The position numbers were made by a program, and so were the translations under genes. The notes under the pieces are model-generated. The model was not told where the DNA came from and ran no database searches. It was given only the letters and a program-made list of their open reading frames with translations. Shown here in pieces: positions 1 to 9,537 of a stretch of DNA of 64,000 nucleotides. Source of the stretch: Streptomyces sp. NBC_01294. GTDB lineage: Bacteria; Actinomycetota; Actinomycetes; Streptomycetales; Streptomycetaceae. The stretch covers positions 5,857,501 through 5,921,500 of the forward strand of contig NZ_CP108423.1 in the NCBI RefSeq assembly GCF_035917235.1. Reading direction: 5' to 3'. Positions within the stretch are counted from its first letter, which is position 1; every line of letters starts with the position of its first letter.

Positions 1-1051
1 GCTCGGCGTTGGCGCCGAAGAAGTGCTGGCGGATGTAGGCCACGTCGCGGGTCGCGTACGTCTGGAACTGCGCGTCCGGTACCTCGCGCAGGCGGCGTAC
101 CAGGGCGCCCGTGGTGTCGAGCTGGAACAGCTCGTCCCAGGCGGAGCCCCACAGGGACTTGATGACGTTCCAGCCGGCGCCGCGGAACTGGGCTTCCAGC
201 TCCTGCACGACGCGGAAGTTCGCGCGGACCGGACCGTCGAGGCGCTGCAGGTTGCAGTTGATGACGAAGGTCAGGTTGTCGAGCTGCTCGCGGGAGGCGA
301 GGGCCAGGGCGGCGGTCGACTCGGGCTCGTCCATCTCGCCGTCGCCCAGGAAGGCCCAGACGTGCGAGTTGGCGGTGTCCTTGATGCTCCGGTTCTGCAG
401 GTAGCGGTTGAAGCGCGCCTGGTAGATCGCGGAGAGCGGGCCGAGGCCCATGGACACCGTCGGGAACTCCCACAGCCACGGCAGGCGCCGCGGGTGCGGG
501 TAGGACGGCAGGCCGTTGCCGCCGGACTCCTGGCGGAAGTTGTCGAGCTGCTGCTCGGAGATGCGTCCGTCGAGGAAGGCGCGGGCGTAGATGCCGGGGG
601 AGGCGTGGCCCTGGATGTAGAGCTGGTCGCCCGATCCGTCGTCCTCCTTCCCGCGGAAGAAGTGCTGGAAGCCGGTCTCGTACAGCCACGCGGCCGAGGC
701 GAAGGTGGCGATGTGGCCGCCGACGCCGTACTTGGAGCCGCGGGTCACCATGGCGGCCGCGTTCCAGCGGTTCCACGCGGTGATCCGGGCTTCCATCGCC
801 TCGTCACCGGGGAACTCGGGCTCCGCGGCGGTGGGGATGGTGTTGACGTAATCCGTCTCCAGCAGCTTCGGCAGGGCGAGGCCGGCGGCCTCGGCGTGCT
901 GCAGCGTGCGGCGGAGCAGGTATTCGGCGCGGCGCGTACCGGCGGCCTTGGCGACGGCGTCGAGGGAGGCCGCCCATTCGGCGGTCTCCTCGGTGTCGCG
1001 GTCCGGGAGCTGGTCGAGCTCGCTCGGAAGCTTTCCTACGGGGTCGGACAT
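1..1051 (-). CDS. aceE: Pyruvate dehydrogenase E1 component (homodimeric type), 5' part
   Basis: This is the N-terminal ~350 residues of the thiamine-diphosphate E1 subunit, which decarboxylates pyruvate and acetylates the lipoyl groups of E2. The gene runs off the left edge, so its C-terminus is not seen. The ATG at 1049-1051 opens [19 protein letters not shown]. The residues that follow (DYVNTIPT, then [11 protein letters not shown] and [15 protein letters not shown]) are typical of AceE-type E1. A GGAAGG-like ribosome site lies upstream. A GntR regulator gene and a perfect palindrome lie just upstream, and E2 and lpd genes are nearby on the same strand, so this is the PDH neighbourhood. 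The family assignment is firm. Confidence 0.95.
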   Translation of the reverse strand, partial: MSDPVGKLPSELDQLPDRDTEETAEWAASLDAVAKAAGTRRAEYLLRRTLQHAEAAGLALPKLLETDYVNTIPTAAEPEFPGDEAMEARITAWNRWNAAAMVTRGSKYGVGGHIATFASAAWLYETGFQHFFRGKEDDGSGDQLYIQGHASPGIYARAFLDGRISEQQLDNFRQESGGNGLPSYPHPRRLPWLWEFPTVSMGLGPLSAIYQARFNRYLQNRSIKDTANSHVWAFLGDGEMDEPESTAALALASREQLDNLTFVINCNLQRLDGPVRANFRVVQELEAQFRGAGWNVIKSLWGSAWDELFQLDTTGALVRRLREVPDAQFQTYATRDVAYIRQHFFGANAE

Positions 1052-1156
1052 CGGTGTGCGCCGCCTTCCGGACAAAGGAGAGGTGGTGAAGAAAATCCCT
1101 GACGGGCAGGACAGGGTCGTTGAACCTGGTTGAGGTCCGTGACGACTGTAAATCGC

Positions 1157-1173
1157 TGATCGATGATCGATCA
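1157..1173. promoter_or_regulatory. Perfect palindrome upstream of aceE, probable GntR operator
   Basis: TGATCGAT and ATCGATCA form perfect 8-bp arms around one central base. The site lies ~105 bp upstream of the aceE start and downstream of the gntR stop. The short TGATC/GATCA spacing suits a dimeric FadR-subfamily regulator, and the neighbouring gntR gene is the obvious candidate to bind it. The site is seen in the sequence; the binding is inferred. Confidence 0.55.
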
Positions 1174-1210
1174 AATAAAAGTGACGAAGAAACGTCTAGC
1201 TGACGAAAGT

Positions 1211-1247
1211 CGGCACCGCGTGCCAGTAAAAAGGGCACGCGGTGCCG
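1211..1247 (-). terminator. Hairpin terminator downstream of the gntR gene
   Basis: A perfect 14-bp stem (CGGCACCGCGTGCC at 1211-1224 with its complement at 1234-1247) surrounds a loop that reads CTTTTTACT on the minus strand. It lies directly after the gntR stop and before the aceE promoter region, so it probably separates the two transcripts. Confidence 0.6.
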
Positions 1248-1271
1248 AGCAAAGAGGGGCAATACGGGCGC

Positions 1272-1898
1272 TCATGCCCTCGGAGCGCACCCCAAAACGT
1301 GACGCTTCACAAGGAGGCCGATGTCCGGATCCTGACTGCGGAACGCCTCGACGAGGGCCTCGTGCTCCTCGGCGTAGGACTTCTGGACGGTACCCAGCCA
1401 GCGGATGGACAGGGCCGTGAACACCTCGATGCCCAGGCTCTCCCAGGTGTGCAGCAGCACGCTGTTCCCGGCCGCCCGCACCATCTCCCGGTGGAACCCG
1501 ACGGTGTGCCGCACCTGCGCGGTCCCGTCCTCGGTCCGGTCGGCCTCCCACAGCGCCGCCACGTGCGGCTCCAGCGCCGAGCAGTCCGTCGCCAGCCGGG
1601 GGGCGGCCAGTTCGGCCGCAATCTGCTCCAGACCGGCCCGGACCGGGTAGATCTCCTCCAGGTCGGCCGCGGACAGGTTCCGTACGCGCACGCCCTTGTT
1701 CGGCGCCGACTCGATCAGCCGCAGCGTCTCCAGCTCGCGCAGGGCCTCCCGTACGGGGGTCTGGCTGACCTCCAGCTCCACGGCGATGCGGCGCTCGACG
1801 ATCCGCTCGCCGGGCTTCCAGCGCCCGCTGACGATCCCCTCCACGATGTGCTCGCGGATCTGCTCGCGCAGCGAGTGCACGATGGGTGGGGTGATCAT
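1272..1898 (-). CDS. GntR-family transcriptional regulator (FadR/FCD subfamily)
   Basis: This is a 208-residue repressor-type protein. An N-terminal winged helix (about residues 10-75) contains RIAVELEVSQTPVREALREL, the characteristic GntR recognition-helix region. An all-helical FCD effector domain follows, with conserved-looking Arg and His positions (RAGLEQIAAELAAPRL, FHREMVRAAGNS, HEALVEAF). I chose the ATG at 1898 because AGGAG lies just upstream on the minus strand; the longer frame opens only with TTG at 1955. It sits between E2 and aceE, and a palindromic operator lies before aceE. A PdhR-like role in controlling the pyruvate dehydrogenase genes is therefore likely but not shown. Confidence 0.85.
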   Translation of the reverse strand: MITPPIVHSLREQIREHIVEGIVSGRWKPGERIVERRIAVELEVSQTPVREALRELETLRLIESAPNKGVRVRNLSAADLEEIYPVRAGLEQIAAELAAPRLATDCSALEPHVAALWEADRTEDGTAQVRHTVGFHREMVRAAGNSVLLHTWESLGIEVFTALSIRWLGTVQKSYAEEHEALVEAFRSQDPDIGLLVKRHVLGCAPRA

Positions 1899-1960
1899 CG
1901 GGGCTTCATCTCCTGGTGGCTGTGCAGGGTCATGCGGGGCCTGATGCGTAGACAATACGG

Positions 1961-1999
1961 CGGCGCCCCCGCCCGGGAGTATCCCGGACGGGGGCGCCG
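1961..1999 (-). terminator. Strong hairpin terminator after the E2 gene
   Basis: CGGCGCCCCCG (1961-1971) pairs with 1989-1999. One mismatch later, CCGGGA pairs with TCCCGG around a 3-nt loop. The hairpin lies 30 bp past the E2 stop and should end transcription from lpd-E2 before gntR. Confidence 0.65.
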
Positions 2000-2028
2000 A
2001 CAGTGAGGCTGGTTACAAGCCGTTCGGC

Positions 2029-3804
2029 TCAGAGACCGAGCTCGACCTCGAACTCGCCGGCCTCGAGGATCGCCTTGACGGCCGAGAGGTACCGGGCCGC
2101 GTCCGCGCCGTCCACCAGGCGGTGGTCGTAGGACAGGGTCAGGTACGTCATGTCGCGGATGCCGATGTTGGTGCCCTCGGCGGTCTCGATGACCACCGGG
2201 CGCTTCACCGTGGCACCGATGCCCAGGATGGCGACCTGGTTCGGGGGCACGATGACCGTGTCGAACAGCGCACCGCGCGAGCCGGTGTTGCTGATGGTGA
2301 AGGTCGCGCCCGACAGCTCGTCCGGCGTGATCTTGTTGCCGCGGACCTTGGCGGCCAGGTCGGCGGTCGCCTTGGAGATGCCCGCCAGGTTGAGGTCACC
2401 GGCACCCTTGATGACCGGGGTCATCAGGCCCTTCTCGGAGTCCACGGCGATGCCGATGTTCTCCGAGTCGAAGTAGGTGATGGTGCCCTCGTCCTCGTTG
2501 ATCCGGGCGTTGACGACCGCGTGGGCCTTCAGTGCCTGGGCAGCGGCCTTGACGAAGAACGGCATCGGCGAGAGCTTGACGCCCTCGCGGGCCAGGAACG
2601 CGCCCTTGGCCTTCTCGCGCAGCTTCATGATCTTGGTGATGTCCACCTCGACAACGGAGCTGAGCTGCGCCTGCGAGTGCAGGGCCTTCATCATGTTGTC
2701 GCCGATGACCTTGCGCATGCGGGTCATCTTGACCGTCTGACCGCGCAGCTCGGACACCGCGGCGGCCGGGGCCTTCGCGGCGGGAGCGGCAGCGGCCGGG
2801 GCGGCGGCAGCGGCCTTGGCGGCCTCGGCGGCGGCCAGGACGTCCTGCTTGCGGATGCGGCCACCGACACCGGTGCCCGAGACCGCGGACAGGTTCACGC
2901 CGGACTCCGAGGCGAGCTTGCGCACCAGCGGGGTCACGTACGCGGCCTCGTCACCGGCGGACGCCGGGGCGGCGGCCGGGGTGACCGGAGCCGGAGCGGC
3001 CACGGGGGCCGGAGCGGCAACCGGAGCCGGGGCGACGGGGGCCGGAGCGGCAACCGGAGCCGGGGCGGCCACGGGAGCCGGAGCGGCGACCGGGGCAGCA
3101 GCGACCGGAGCCGGGGCGGCGACCGGAGCGGCAGCCTGGACCGGAGCCGGGGCGGCAGCGGCCGGGGCAGCCGCGGGGGCGGCACCGGCGGCGCCGATGA
3201 CGGCCAGAACGGCGCCGACCTCGGCGGTCTCGTCCTCGCCGATCCGGATCTCCAGCAGCGTGCCGGAGACCGGCGCGGGGATCTCGGTGTCGACCTTGTC
3301 GGTGGAAACCTCGAGCAGCGGCTCGTCGGCCTCGACCGACTCGCCGACCTGCTTCAGCCAGCGGGTGACGGTGCCCTCGGTGACGGACTCGCCCAGGGCG
3401 GGGAGCACGACATCGGTACCGGCGGTGGCCGGAGCGGCAGCGGCGGCGGGTGCCTCGGCGACCGGAGCCGGAGCCGCGGGGGCCTCGGCGACGGGGGCCG
3501 GGGCGGCCGGGGCCTCGGCGGCGGCCGGCTCGGCGGCCGGAGCCGCAGCAGCGGCCGGCGCGCCGGAGCCGTCGTCGATGACGGCCAGCTCGGCGCCGAC
3601 CTCGACGGTCTCGTCCTCGGCGACCTTGATGGAGGCCAGGATGCCGGCGACGGGCGACGGGATCTCGGTGTCGACCTTGTCGGTCGAGACCTCGAGCAGC
3701 GGCTCGTCGGCCTCGACGCGCTCGCCCTCGGCCTTCAGCCAGCGGGTGACAGTGCCCTCGGTGACGCTCTCGCCGAGCGCCGGAAGGGTTACGGAAACCG
3801 ACAT
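2029..3804 (-). CDS. sucB: Dihydrolipoamide acyltransferase (E2), two lipoyl domains
   Basis: This 591-residue E2 core protein carries acyl groups between E1, CoA and E3. It has two lipoyl domains (about 1-80 and 130-205), each with the TDKVDTEIP lipoylation motif. A very Ala/Pro-rich linker follows, then a peripheral subunit-binding domain ([20 protein letters not shown], about 285-325) and a C-terminal catalytic domain ending in [15 protein letters not shown], with the HxxxDG active site. Automated pipelines call such genes sucB. In actinobacteria the same protein type (DlaT of Mycobacterium) serves pyruvate dehydrogenase, and aceE and lpd are neighbours here, so the PDH E2 is the better functional reading. 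It starts 53 bp after lpd, in one transcript. Confidence 0.93.
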   Translation of the reverse strand: MSVSVTLPALGESVTEGTVTRWLKAEGERVEADEPLLEVSTDKVDTEIPSPVAGILASIKVAEDETVEVGAELAVIDDGSGAPAAAAAPAAEPAAAEAPAAPAPVAEAPAAPAPVAEAPAAAAAPATAGTDVVLPALGESVTEGTVTRWLKQVGESVEADEPLLEVSTDKVDTEIPAPVSGTLLEIRIGEDETAEVGAVLAVIGAAGAAPAAAPAAAAPAPVQAAAPVAAPAPVAAAPVAAPAPVAAPAPVAAPAPVAPAPVAAPAPVAAPAPVTPAAAPASAGDEAAYVTPLVRKLASESGVNLSAVSGTGVGGRIRKQDVLAAAEAAKAAAAAPAAAAPAAKAPAAAVSELRGQTVKMTRMRKVIGDNMMKALHSQAQLSSVVEVDITKIMKLREKAKGAFLAREGVKLSPMPFFVKAAAQALKAHAVVNARINEDEGTITYFDSENIGIAVDSEKGLMTPVIKGAGDLNLAGISKATADLAAKVRGNKITPDELSGATFTISNTGSRGALFDTVIVPPNQVAILGIGATVKRPVVIETAEGTNIGIRDMTYLTLSYDHRLVDGADAARYLSAVKAILEAGEFEVELGL

Positions 3805-3857
3805 GGTTTCAGTTGCTCCTAACGAATGTGCGGAAGTGGTCGTCGCGCCCGAGACGA

Positions 3858-5246
3858 TTAGTCGTGGGAGTGAAGCGGCTTGCCGGCCAGGGCCAGGTGG
3901 GCCTCGCCGAGCGCCTCGTTCTGGGTCGGGTGCGCGTGGATGAGCTGCGCGACCTCGGCCGGCAGGGCCTCCCAGTTGTAGATCAGCTGGGCCTCGCCGA
4001 CCTGCTCGCCCATCCGGTCACCGACCATGTGGACGCCGACCACGGCACCGTCCTTGACCTGGACGAGCTTGATCTCGCCCGCGGTCTTCAGGATCTTGCT
4101 CTTGCCGTTGCCCGCCAGGTTGTACTTCAGGGCCACGACCTTGTCCGCACCGTAGATCTCCTTGGCCTTGGCCTCGGTGATGCCGACGGAAGCGACCTCG
4201 GGGTGGCAGTAGGTGACGCGCGGGACACCGTCGTAGTCGATCGGGACGGCCTTGAGGCCGGCCAGACGCTCCGCGACCAGGATGCCCTCTGCGAAACCGA
4301 CGTGCGCGAGCTGGAGGGTCGGGACGAGGTCACCGACGGCCGAGATGGTCGGCACGTTGGTCTGCATGTACTCGTCGACCAGGACGTAGCCGCGGTCCAT
4401 CGCGACGCCCTGCTCCTCGTAGCCCAGGCCCTGCGAGACCGGACCGCGGCCGACCGCGACCAGCAGCACCTCGGCCTCGAAGGTCTTGCCGTCGGCCAGC
4501 GTGACGCGGACGCCGTTCTCCGTGTACTCGGCCTTGTCGAAGAAGGTGCCGAGGTTGAACTTGATGCCGCGCTTGCGGAACGCGCGCTCCAGCAGCTTCG
4601 AGCTGTTCTCGTCCTCGACCGGCACGAGGTGCTTGAGGCCCTCGATGACGGTGATGTCGGAGCCGAAGGACTTCCACGCGGAGGCGAACTCGACGCCGAT
4701 GACGCCGCCGCCCAGCACGATGGCGGACTCGGGCACGCGGTCCAGGACCAGCGCGTGGTCCGAGGAGATGATGCGGTTGCCGTCGATGTTCAGGCCCGGC
4801 AGCGACTTCGGCACGGAGCCGGTCGCCAGCAGGATGTGGCGGCCCTGGATGCGCCGGCCGTTCACGTCGACGGAAGTCGGGGAGGAGAGGCGGCCCTCGC
4901 CCTCGATGTAGGTCACCTTGCGGGAGGCGACCAGGCCCTGCAGGCCCTTGTACAGGCCCGAGATGACCTCGTCCTTGTACTTGTGGACACCCGCGATGTC
5001 GATCCCCTCGAAGGAGGCCTTGACACCGAACTGGGCGGCTTCACGAGCCTGGTCCGCGATCTCGCCCGCGTGCAGCAGAGCCTTCGTGGGGATGCAGCCG
5101 TTGTGCAGGCAGGTGCCGCCGAGCTTGTTCTTCTCGATCAGGGCAACGTCCAGACCCAGCTGGGATGCGCGCAGCGCCGCGGCGTAACCGCCACTGCCAC
5201 CGCCGAGGATCACTAGGTCGAAAACGGTGCTGGCGTCGTTCGCCAC
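3858..5246 (-). CDS. lpdA: Dihydrolipoyl dehydrogenase (E3)
   Basis: This 462-residue FAD disulfide oxidoreductase reoxidises dihydrolipoamide with NAD+. The FAD dinucleotide fold ([20 protein letters not shown]) is followed by the redox-active [18 protein letters not shown] second Rossmann motif ([15 protein letters not shown]) binds NAD. The dimerisation domain ends in [17 protein letters not shown] with the catalytic His-Glu pair. I chose the GTG at 5246, preceded by GGAGG at ideal spacing; the frame stays open further upstream but is not coding-like. It lies head-to-tail with the E2 gene and presumably serves all 2-oxoacid dehydrogenase complexes of the cell. Confidence 0.95.
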   Translation of the reverse strand: MANDASTVFDLVILGGGSGGYAAALRASQLGLDVALIEKNKLGGTCLHNGCIPTKALLHAGEIADQAREAAQFGVKASFEGIDIAGVHKYKDEVISGLYKGLQGLVASRKVTYIEGEGRLSSPTSVDVNGRRIQGRHILLATGSVPKSLPGLNIDGNRIISSDHALVLDRVPESAIVLGGGVIGVEFASAWKSFGSDITVIEGLKHLVPVEDENSSKLLERAFRKRGIKFNLGTFFDKAEYTENGVRVTLADGKTFEAEVLLVAVGRGPVSQGLGYEEQGVAMDRGYVLVDEYMQTNVPTISAVGDLVPTLQLAHVGFAEGILVAERLAGLKAVPIDYDGVPRVTYCHPEVASVGITEAKAKEIYGADKVVALKYNLAGNGKSKILKTAGEIKLVQVKDGAVVGVHMVGDRMGEQVGEAQLIYNWEALPAEVAQLIHAHPTQNEALGEAHLALAGKPLHSHD

Positions 5247-5477
5247 GTCACGTCCTCCATGCATGTGCGCCGGGCACCGGTCCTCTGTGACCGGGCGGCG
5301 GCTGGTAATCGGCCGCTTGCTTCTTCGGCCCTGTGGTGGGGGCCCTGTCCTGCCGAGAACCCATCTTCGCATTTGTCGGGGGAACGCGGGACGCCGGGCC
5401 CACTCTGTGACAGGGCGTTCTGCCCGAAGTCGTGGTTACCGCTGCGTAGAAACCTACGGATTTCGTCGTGAGCCGAA

Positions 5478-5511
5478 CGCACCCCGGGCCCTGACCTGGG
5501 CACGGGGTGCG
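5478..5511 (-). terminator. Hairpin terminator downstream of pepA
   Basis: CGCACCCCG at 5478-5486 pairs perfectly with CGGGGTGCG at 5503-5511 around a 16-nt loop. It lies 22 bp past the pepA stop on the minus strand. It makes pepA and lpd separate transcripts, leaving ~230 bp for an lpd promoter. Confidence 0.5.
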
Positions 5512-5532
5512 TCGCGTGTCACACGGGGTTCG

Positions 5533-7071
5533 TCAGCCGAGGTCGCCCGTGGCCGTGCGCTCGGCCAGCCGCACCAGGGTGCGCACGGCCGAGCCGGTGC
5601 CGCCCTTGGGGGTGTAGCCGAACGGGGCACCCTCGTGGAAGGCCGGGCCGGCGATGTCGAGGTGGGCCCAGGTGATGCCCTCGCCGACGAACTCCTGCAG
5701 GAAGAGACCGGCCGCCAGGCCGCCGCCCATGCGCTCGCCCATGTTGGCGATGTCGGCGGTGGGGGAGTCCATGGCCTTGCGCAGGTCCGCGGGGAGCGGC
5801 ATCGGCCACGAGGCCTCGCCGACCTCCTCGGCGATCTCGTGGACCGACGTGCGGAAGGCGTCGTCGTTGCCCATGACCGCGAACATCCGGTTGCCCAGGG
5901 CCAGCACCATGGCGCCGGTCAGGGTGGCGACGTCGACGATCGCGTCCGGGTTCTCCTCGGAGGCCCTGGTCAGCGCGTCACCCAGGACCAGGCGGCCCTC
6001 GGCGTCCGTGTTGAGGACCTCGACGGTCTTGCCGCTGTACATGCGCAGCACGTCGCCCGGCTTGGTGGCGGAGCCCGACGGCATGTTCTCGGCGAGCGCG
6101 AGCCAGCCGGTGACGTTGACCTGAAGGCCCAGCTTCGCGGCCGCGACGACGGCGGCGAAGACGGCGGCGGCGCCGGCCATGTCGCACTTCATCGTCTCGT
6201 TGTGGCCGGCCGGCTTCAGGGAGATGCCGCCGGAGTCGTAGGTGATGCCCTTGCCGACGAAGGCCAGGGTCTTCTCCGCCTTGGCGTGGGTGTAGGAGAG
6301 CTTCACCAGGCGCGGCGGGTTCTCGGAGCCCTTGCCGACGCCCATGATGCCGCCGTAGCCGCCCTTGATCAGGGCCTTCTCGTCCAGGATCTGGACCTTG
6401 ATGCCGTTCTCCTTCGCGGTCGCGGACGCGACGGCGGCGAAGGCCTCGGGGGTGAGGTCGTTCGGCGGGGTGTTGACCAGGTCACGGGCGACGTTGACCT
6501 CGGTCGCGACGACGGTGGCGCGCTCGGCCGCGGCCTTGTGCTCCTTGTCGCGCGGCTTGGCGCCCAGCAGGGCGACCTCGGCGAGCGGCAGCTTGGGGCC
6601 GGCGGGCTTGTTGCCGTTCCCGGGCTTCTTCTCGCCGCCCTGGTAGGCGGTGAAGGCGTACGCGCCCAGCAGCGCGCCCTCGGCGACGGCGGTGACGGCG
6701 GAGGCGTCGTCCAGGGGGAGGGCGAAGGCGGCCTTCTTGGTGCCGTGCAGCGCGCGGGCGGCGGCGCCGGCGGCGCGGCGCAGCACCTCCTCGTCGAACG
6801 ACTCGTCCTTCTCGGGGACGGAGCCGAGCCCCACCGCCAGCACGACCGGGACCTTGAGGCCCGCCGGGGCCGGCAGCTTGGTGATCTCGCCTTCGGCACC
6901 CGAGGCGCCGAGCGCGTCGAGGACGCCGGCGAGCTTACCGTCGTACGCCTTGTCCACGGCCTCGGCGCCCGCGGCGACGACCGGGCCCTTGGGGCCCTTC
7001 GCGACGCCGACGACGAGGGCGTCGGCGCGAAGCGTCGCTGCGCCGGCAGTGCTGAGAGTCAGAGCAGTCAC
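5533..7071 (-). CDS. pepA: Leucyl aminopeptidase (M17 family)
   Basis: This cytosolic, hexameric, two-metal aminopeptidase removes N-terminal residues from peptides. It is 512 residues, normal for the family. The variable N-terminal domain (1-170) is followed by the catalytic domain with GKGITYDSGGISLKPAG, which supplies the catalytic Lys and metal Asp, and the M17 signature NTDAEGRLVLGDAL. It starts with GTG at 7071. It is the last core gene before the accessory block; the 345-bp gap to the divergent deacetylase gene presumably holds both promoters, but I see no clear -35/-10 pair there. Confidence 0.95.
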   Translation of the reverse strand: MTALTLSTAGAATLRADALVVGVAKGPKGPVVAAGAEAVDKAYDGKLAGVLDALGASGAEGEITKLPAPAGLKVPVVLAVGLGSVPEKDESFDEEVLRRAAGAAARALHGTKKAAFALPLDDASAVTAVAEGALLGAYAFTAYQGGEKKPGNGNKPAGPKLPLAEVALLGAKPRDKEHKAAAERATVVATEVNVARDLVNTPPNDLTPEAFAAVASATAKENGIKVQILDEKALIKGGYGGIMGVGKGSENPPRLVKLSYTHAKAEKTLAFVGKGITYDSGGISLKPAGHNETMKCDMAGAAAVFAAVVAAAKLGLQVNVTGWLALAENMPSGSATKPGDVLRMYSGKTVEVLNTDAEGRLVLGDALTRASEENPDAIVDVATLTGAMVLALGNRMFAVMGNDDAFRTSVHEIAEEVGEASWPMPLPADLRKAMDSPTADIANMGERMGGGLAAGLFLQEFVGEGITWAHLDIAGPAFHEGAPFGYTPKGGTGSAVRTLVRLAERTATGDLG

Positions 7072-7416
7072 GGTGGTGAAGTCTCGCTTCCGTTTGTGTG
7101 TGTGGGCCGAGTGGGTGGACGGCCATCCGTAGCGATCGTATTCGGGCCCGACGGCCGCCAGAAATGAGCCTACGCGTACGCGCTCGCCCGCACGGCACTC
7201 GAAGGTTTGGCAAGTTGTTCGATCAAGGGGCCGTCAGGTTCACCCATCCGTGGACTCTGCTCCAGGTTTGCCTCGTAGACCTGACGAGGTCCGAGAGACT
7301 CGGTCCACTCTCGCAAGGGGACGCGGGGTTCCTTTGCATGATTTCCACAGAGCCTCCCCGGCCCGGCTGACCGCCAAGGGCCGAGTCGAGGGATGCCTGC
7401 GGGGGGAAAGGCCGAA

Positions 7417-9444
7417 ATGGTCAACAAGAATCGGATGAACAGGGTCGCCGCCGTCATGGCCGCGGCAGCTCTGGTGTCCGTGGCAGTACCCGCTGCGACC
7501 GCCCAGGCGGCCGTGGAACCGCGGATCGACCTGAAGGTGCTGGTTGTCGACGACGGCGGCAGCTCGGTCCAGGCGATCACTGCGGAGCTCCGGGACACCG
7601 GAGTGCCGTTCACCCGCGTCGAACTGGGCAGCGGAAGCCGCCCGGTCATCAACGCGTCGTTCCTCAGCGACACCGTCGACGGACGGCCGCGCGCCAAGTA
7701 CCAGGGCGTCGTCCTGCCGAACGAGAACCCCTTCGGGGAGGGCTCGGCCGAGATGGCCGCGCTCGCCGCGTACGAGACGACGTACGGGGTCCGCCAGGTC
7801 GACGCCTACACCTGGGCGCACCCGGGCGTCGGACTCGAGTACACCGACAACGGCGGCTACAGCGGGCAGCTCGACGGGACCCAGGCCGCGGTCACCGCGG
7901 CCGGCAAGACGGGGCCCTTCGCCTACCTCGGCGGGCAGGTCGCCTTCGAGGACAACTCCGCCCTCGTCCCGGAGAGCTTCGGCTTCATGGGCAAGCCGCG
8001 GCCCGGCTACACCAGTTACCTCGACGCTCCCGTCGGCGCCGGACGGGCCTCGCTCGTCGGCGAGTACACCCACGACGGGCGCAGCGAACTGGTCGTCACC
8101 TTCGGCTACAACCAGTTCCAGCAGCAGTTCCGGCTGCTGGCCCGCGGCATCGTCGAGTGGCTCACCCAGGGAGTCCACCTCGGCCAGAGCCGCAACTACT
8201 TCGCGGTCCACGTCGACGACGTCTTCGCGCCGGACGCCCGCTGGAGCAAGGAGCTCAACTGCACGCCCGGCGACTACGCCTGCCCCGGCGGCGAGGGCCA
8301 GGAGAGCACCATCCGGATGACCGCCGCCGACGCCCAGTACCTGGCGCAGTGGCAGCAGAGCAAGGCCTTCAAGCTCGACATGGTCTTCAACGCCGGCGCG
8401 GGGGAGGAGTGGAAGGCGGAGAACAGTGGCACCGACGCCATGACCGCGCAGCTGGTCGCGGACCGGGCCAAGTACCGCTGGATCAACCACACGTTCACGC
8501 ACCCCTTCCTCGGCTGCGTCCAGAACACCGCCACCGTTCCCTGGAGCTGCACGAAGAACGCCCAGGGCGCCATCCAGTGGATGAGCCGCGCCGACATCTC
8601 GGCGCAGATCCGCGACAACAACAACTGGGCGGCCGCCAAGGGCATCACCCTCGACCGGTCCGAGCTCGTCACCGGTGAGCACTCGGGTCTCAAGACCAGC
8701 CCGCAGCAGGCCCAGGACAACCCCAACCTGGCGGGCGCGCTCGCCGACAACGGCGTCAAGTGGATCGCGAGCGACAACTCGCGCGAACCGGCGCAGCGGG
8801 CGGTCGGCTCCGCCCTGACCGTCCCGCGCCACCCGATGAACGTGTACTACAACACGGGCACCAACGCGGAGATGGCCGACGAGTACAACTGGATCTACGC
8901 CAGCCGCGCCCACGGCGGCAGCGGCGTCTGCGAGGACAACCCGGCGACCTCCACCTGCCTGCCGGCCCCGCTCGACGTCAACACCGGCTACCTCCAGCAC
9001 ATCGTCCCGCAGGAGGCCCGGACCGCCATGCGGCACGTGCTGGCCAACGACCCGCGCCCGCACTACGTCCACCAGTCCAACCTCGCCGAGGACCGCACCC
9101 TGTACCCGGTGCTGAACCAGGTCCTCGACACCTACCGCTCGCTCTACGCCACCAGCGCGCCGATCGTGAACCAGACCCAGAAGGAGACCGGCGTCGAGCT
9201 GAGCCGCCGCGCCGCCTGGGACAAGGCGCTTGCGGACGGCAAGGTGACGGCCTACCGCATCGGCACCGCCGTGACGGTCAAGGCGCCCTCCGGAGTCGTC
9301 GCCCCGGTCACCGCCCCCACCGGCACCAAGAAGCAGATGCTGCTCGGCACCACCGACTTCGGTGCCGCGTACGCGGGTACCCGCTCCGCCTGGACCGCAC
9401 CGGAGCTGCTCCAGAGCGCCGTCACGCTCAAGCTGCCCAGCTGA
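7417..9444 (+). CDS. Secreted Agd3-type polysaccharide deacetylase
   Basis: This 675-residue exported protein resembles the Agd3 family (CE18), which partially de-N-acetylates alpha-1,4-linked N-acetylgalactosamine polymers. An N-terminal signal peptide (MVNKNRMNRV, hydrophobic stretch, ATAQAA) is followed by an N-terminal domain beginning IDLKVLVVDDGGSS. The deacetylase core has VHVDDVF near residue 265 and INHTFTHPF near residue 355, matching the metal-binding Asp and HxxxH arrangement expected of the family. I chose the ATG at 7417, preceded by GGGGGGAAAGG; another ATG lies at 7393. It is the first gene of the polysaccharide locus and is followed by a hairpin and a PelF-like gene. Family recognition is from memory of motifs; the substrate is inferred. 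Confidence 0.7.
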   Translation: MVNKNRMNRVAAVMAAAALVSVAVPAATAQAAVEPRIDLKVLVVDDGGSSVQAITAELRDTGVPFTRVELGSGSRPVINASFLSDTVDGRPRAKYQGVVLPNENPFGEGSAEMAALAAYETTYGVRQVDAYTWAHPGVGLEYTDNGGYSGQLDGTQAAVTAAGKTGPFAYLGGQVAFEDNSALVPESFGFMGKPRPGYTSYLDAPVGAGRASLVGEYTHDGRSELVVTFGYNQFQQQFRLLARGIVEWLTQGVHLGQSRNYFAVHVDDVFAPDARWSKELNCTPGDYACPGGEGQESTIRMTAADAQYLAQWQQSKAFKLDMVFNAGAGEEWKAENSGTDAMTAQLVADRAKYRWINHTFTHPFLGCVQNTATVPWSCTKNAQGAIQWMSRADISAQIRDNNNWAAAKGITLDRSELVTGEHSGLKTSPQQAQDNPNLAGALADNGVKWIASDNSREPAQRAVGSALTVPRHPMNVYYNTGTNAEMADEYNWIYASRAHGGSGVCEDNPATSTCLPAPLDVNTGYLQHIVPQEARTAMRHVLANDPRPHYVHQSNLAEDRTLYPVLNQVLDTYRSLYATSAPIVNQTQKETGVELSRRAAWDKALADGKVTAYRIGTAVTVKAPSGVVAPVTAPTGTKKQMLLGTTDFGAAYAGTRSAWTAPELLQSAVTLKLPS

Positions 9445-9477
9445 CCGTCCCGCAAGCCGTCACCAGTACCACCTAGC

Positions 9478-9515
9478 GCCGGCGCTCCGCACACCCACGG
9501 GCGCCGGCCCCTTTT
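9478..9515 (+). terminator. Hairpin plus T-run between the deacetylase and glycosyltransferase genes
   Basis: GCCGGCGC (9478-9485) pairs with GCGCCGGC (9501-9508), followed by CCCTTTT. It may end or attenuate the deacetylase transcript before the next four genes, which are otherwise tightly coupled. Confidence 0.5.
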
Positions 9516-9537
9516 CCGTCCTGGGGGGACACACCGT

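Noticed and set aside
23..1102. Long open frame on the + strand opposite aceE
   Set aside because: It is the GC-rich antisense frame of aceE; no ribosome site and no family resemblance.
2122..3943. Long Gly/Arg- and Ala/Thr-rich frames opposite the E2 gene
   Set aside because: They mirror the lipoyl and Ala/Pro-linker repeats in antisense and have no start signals.
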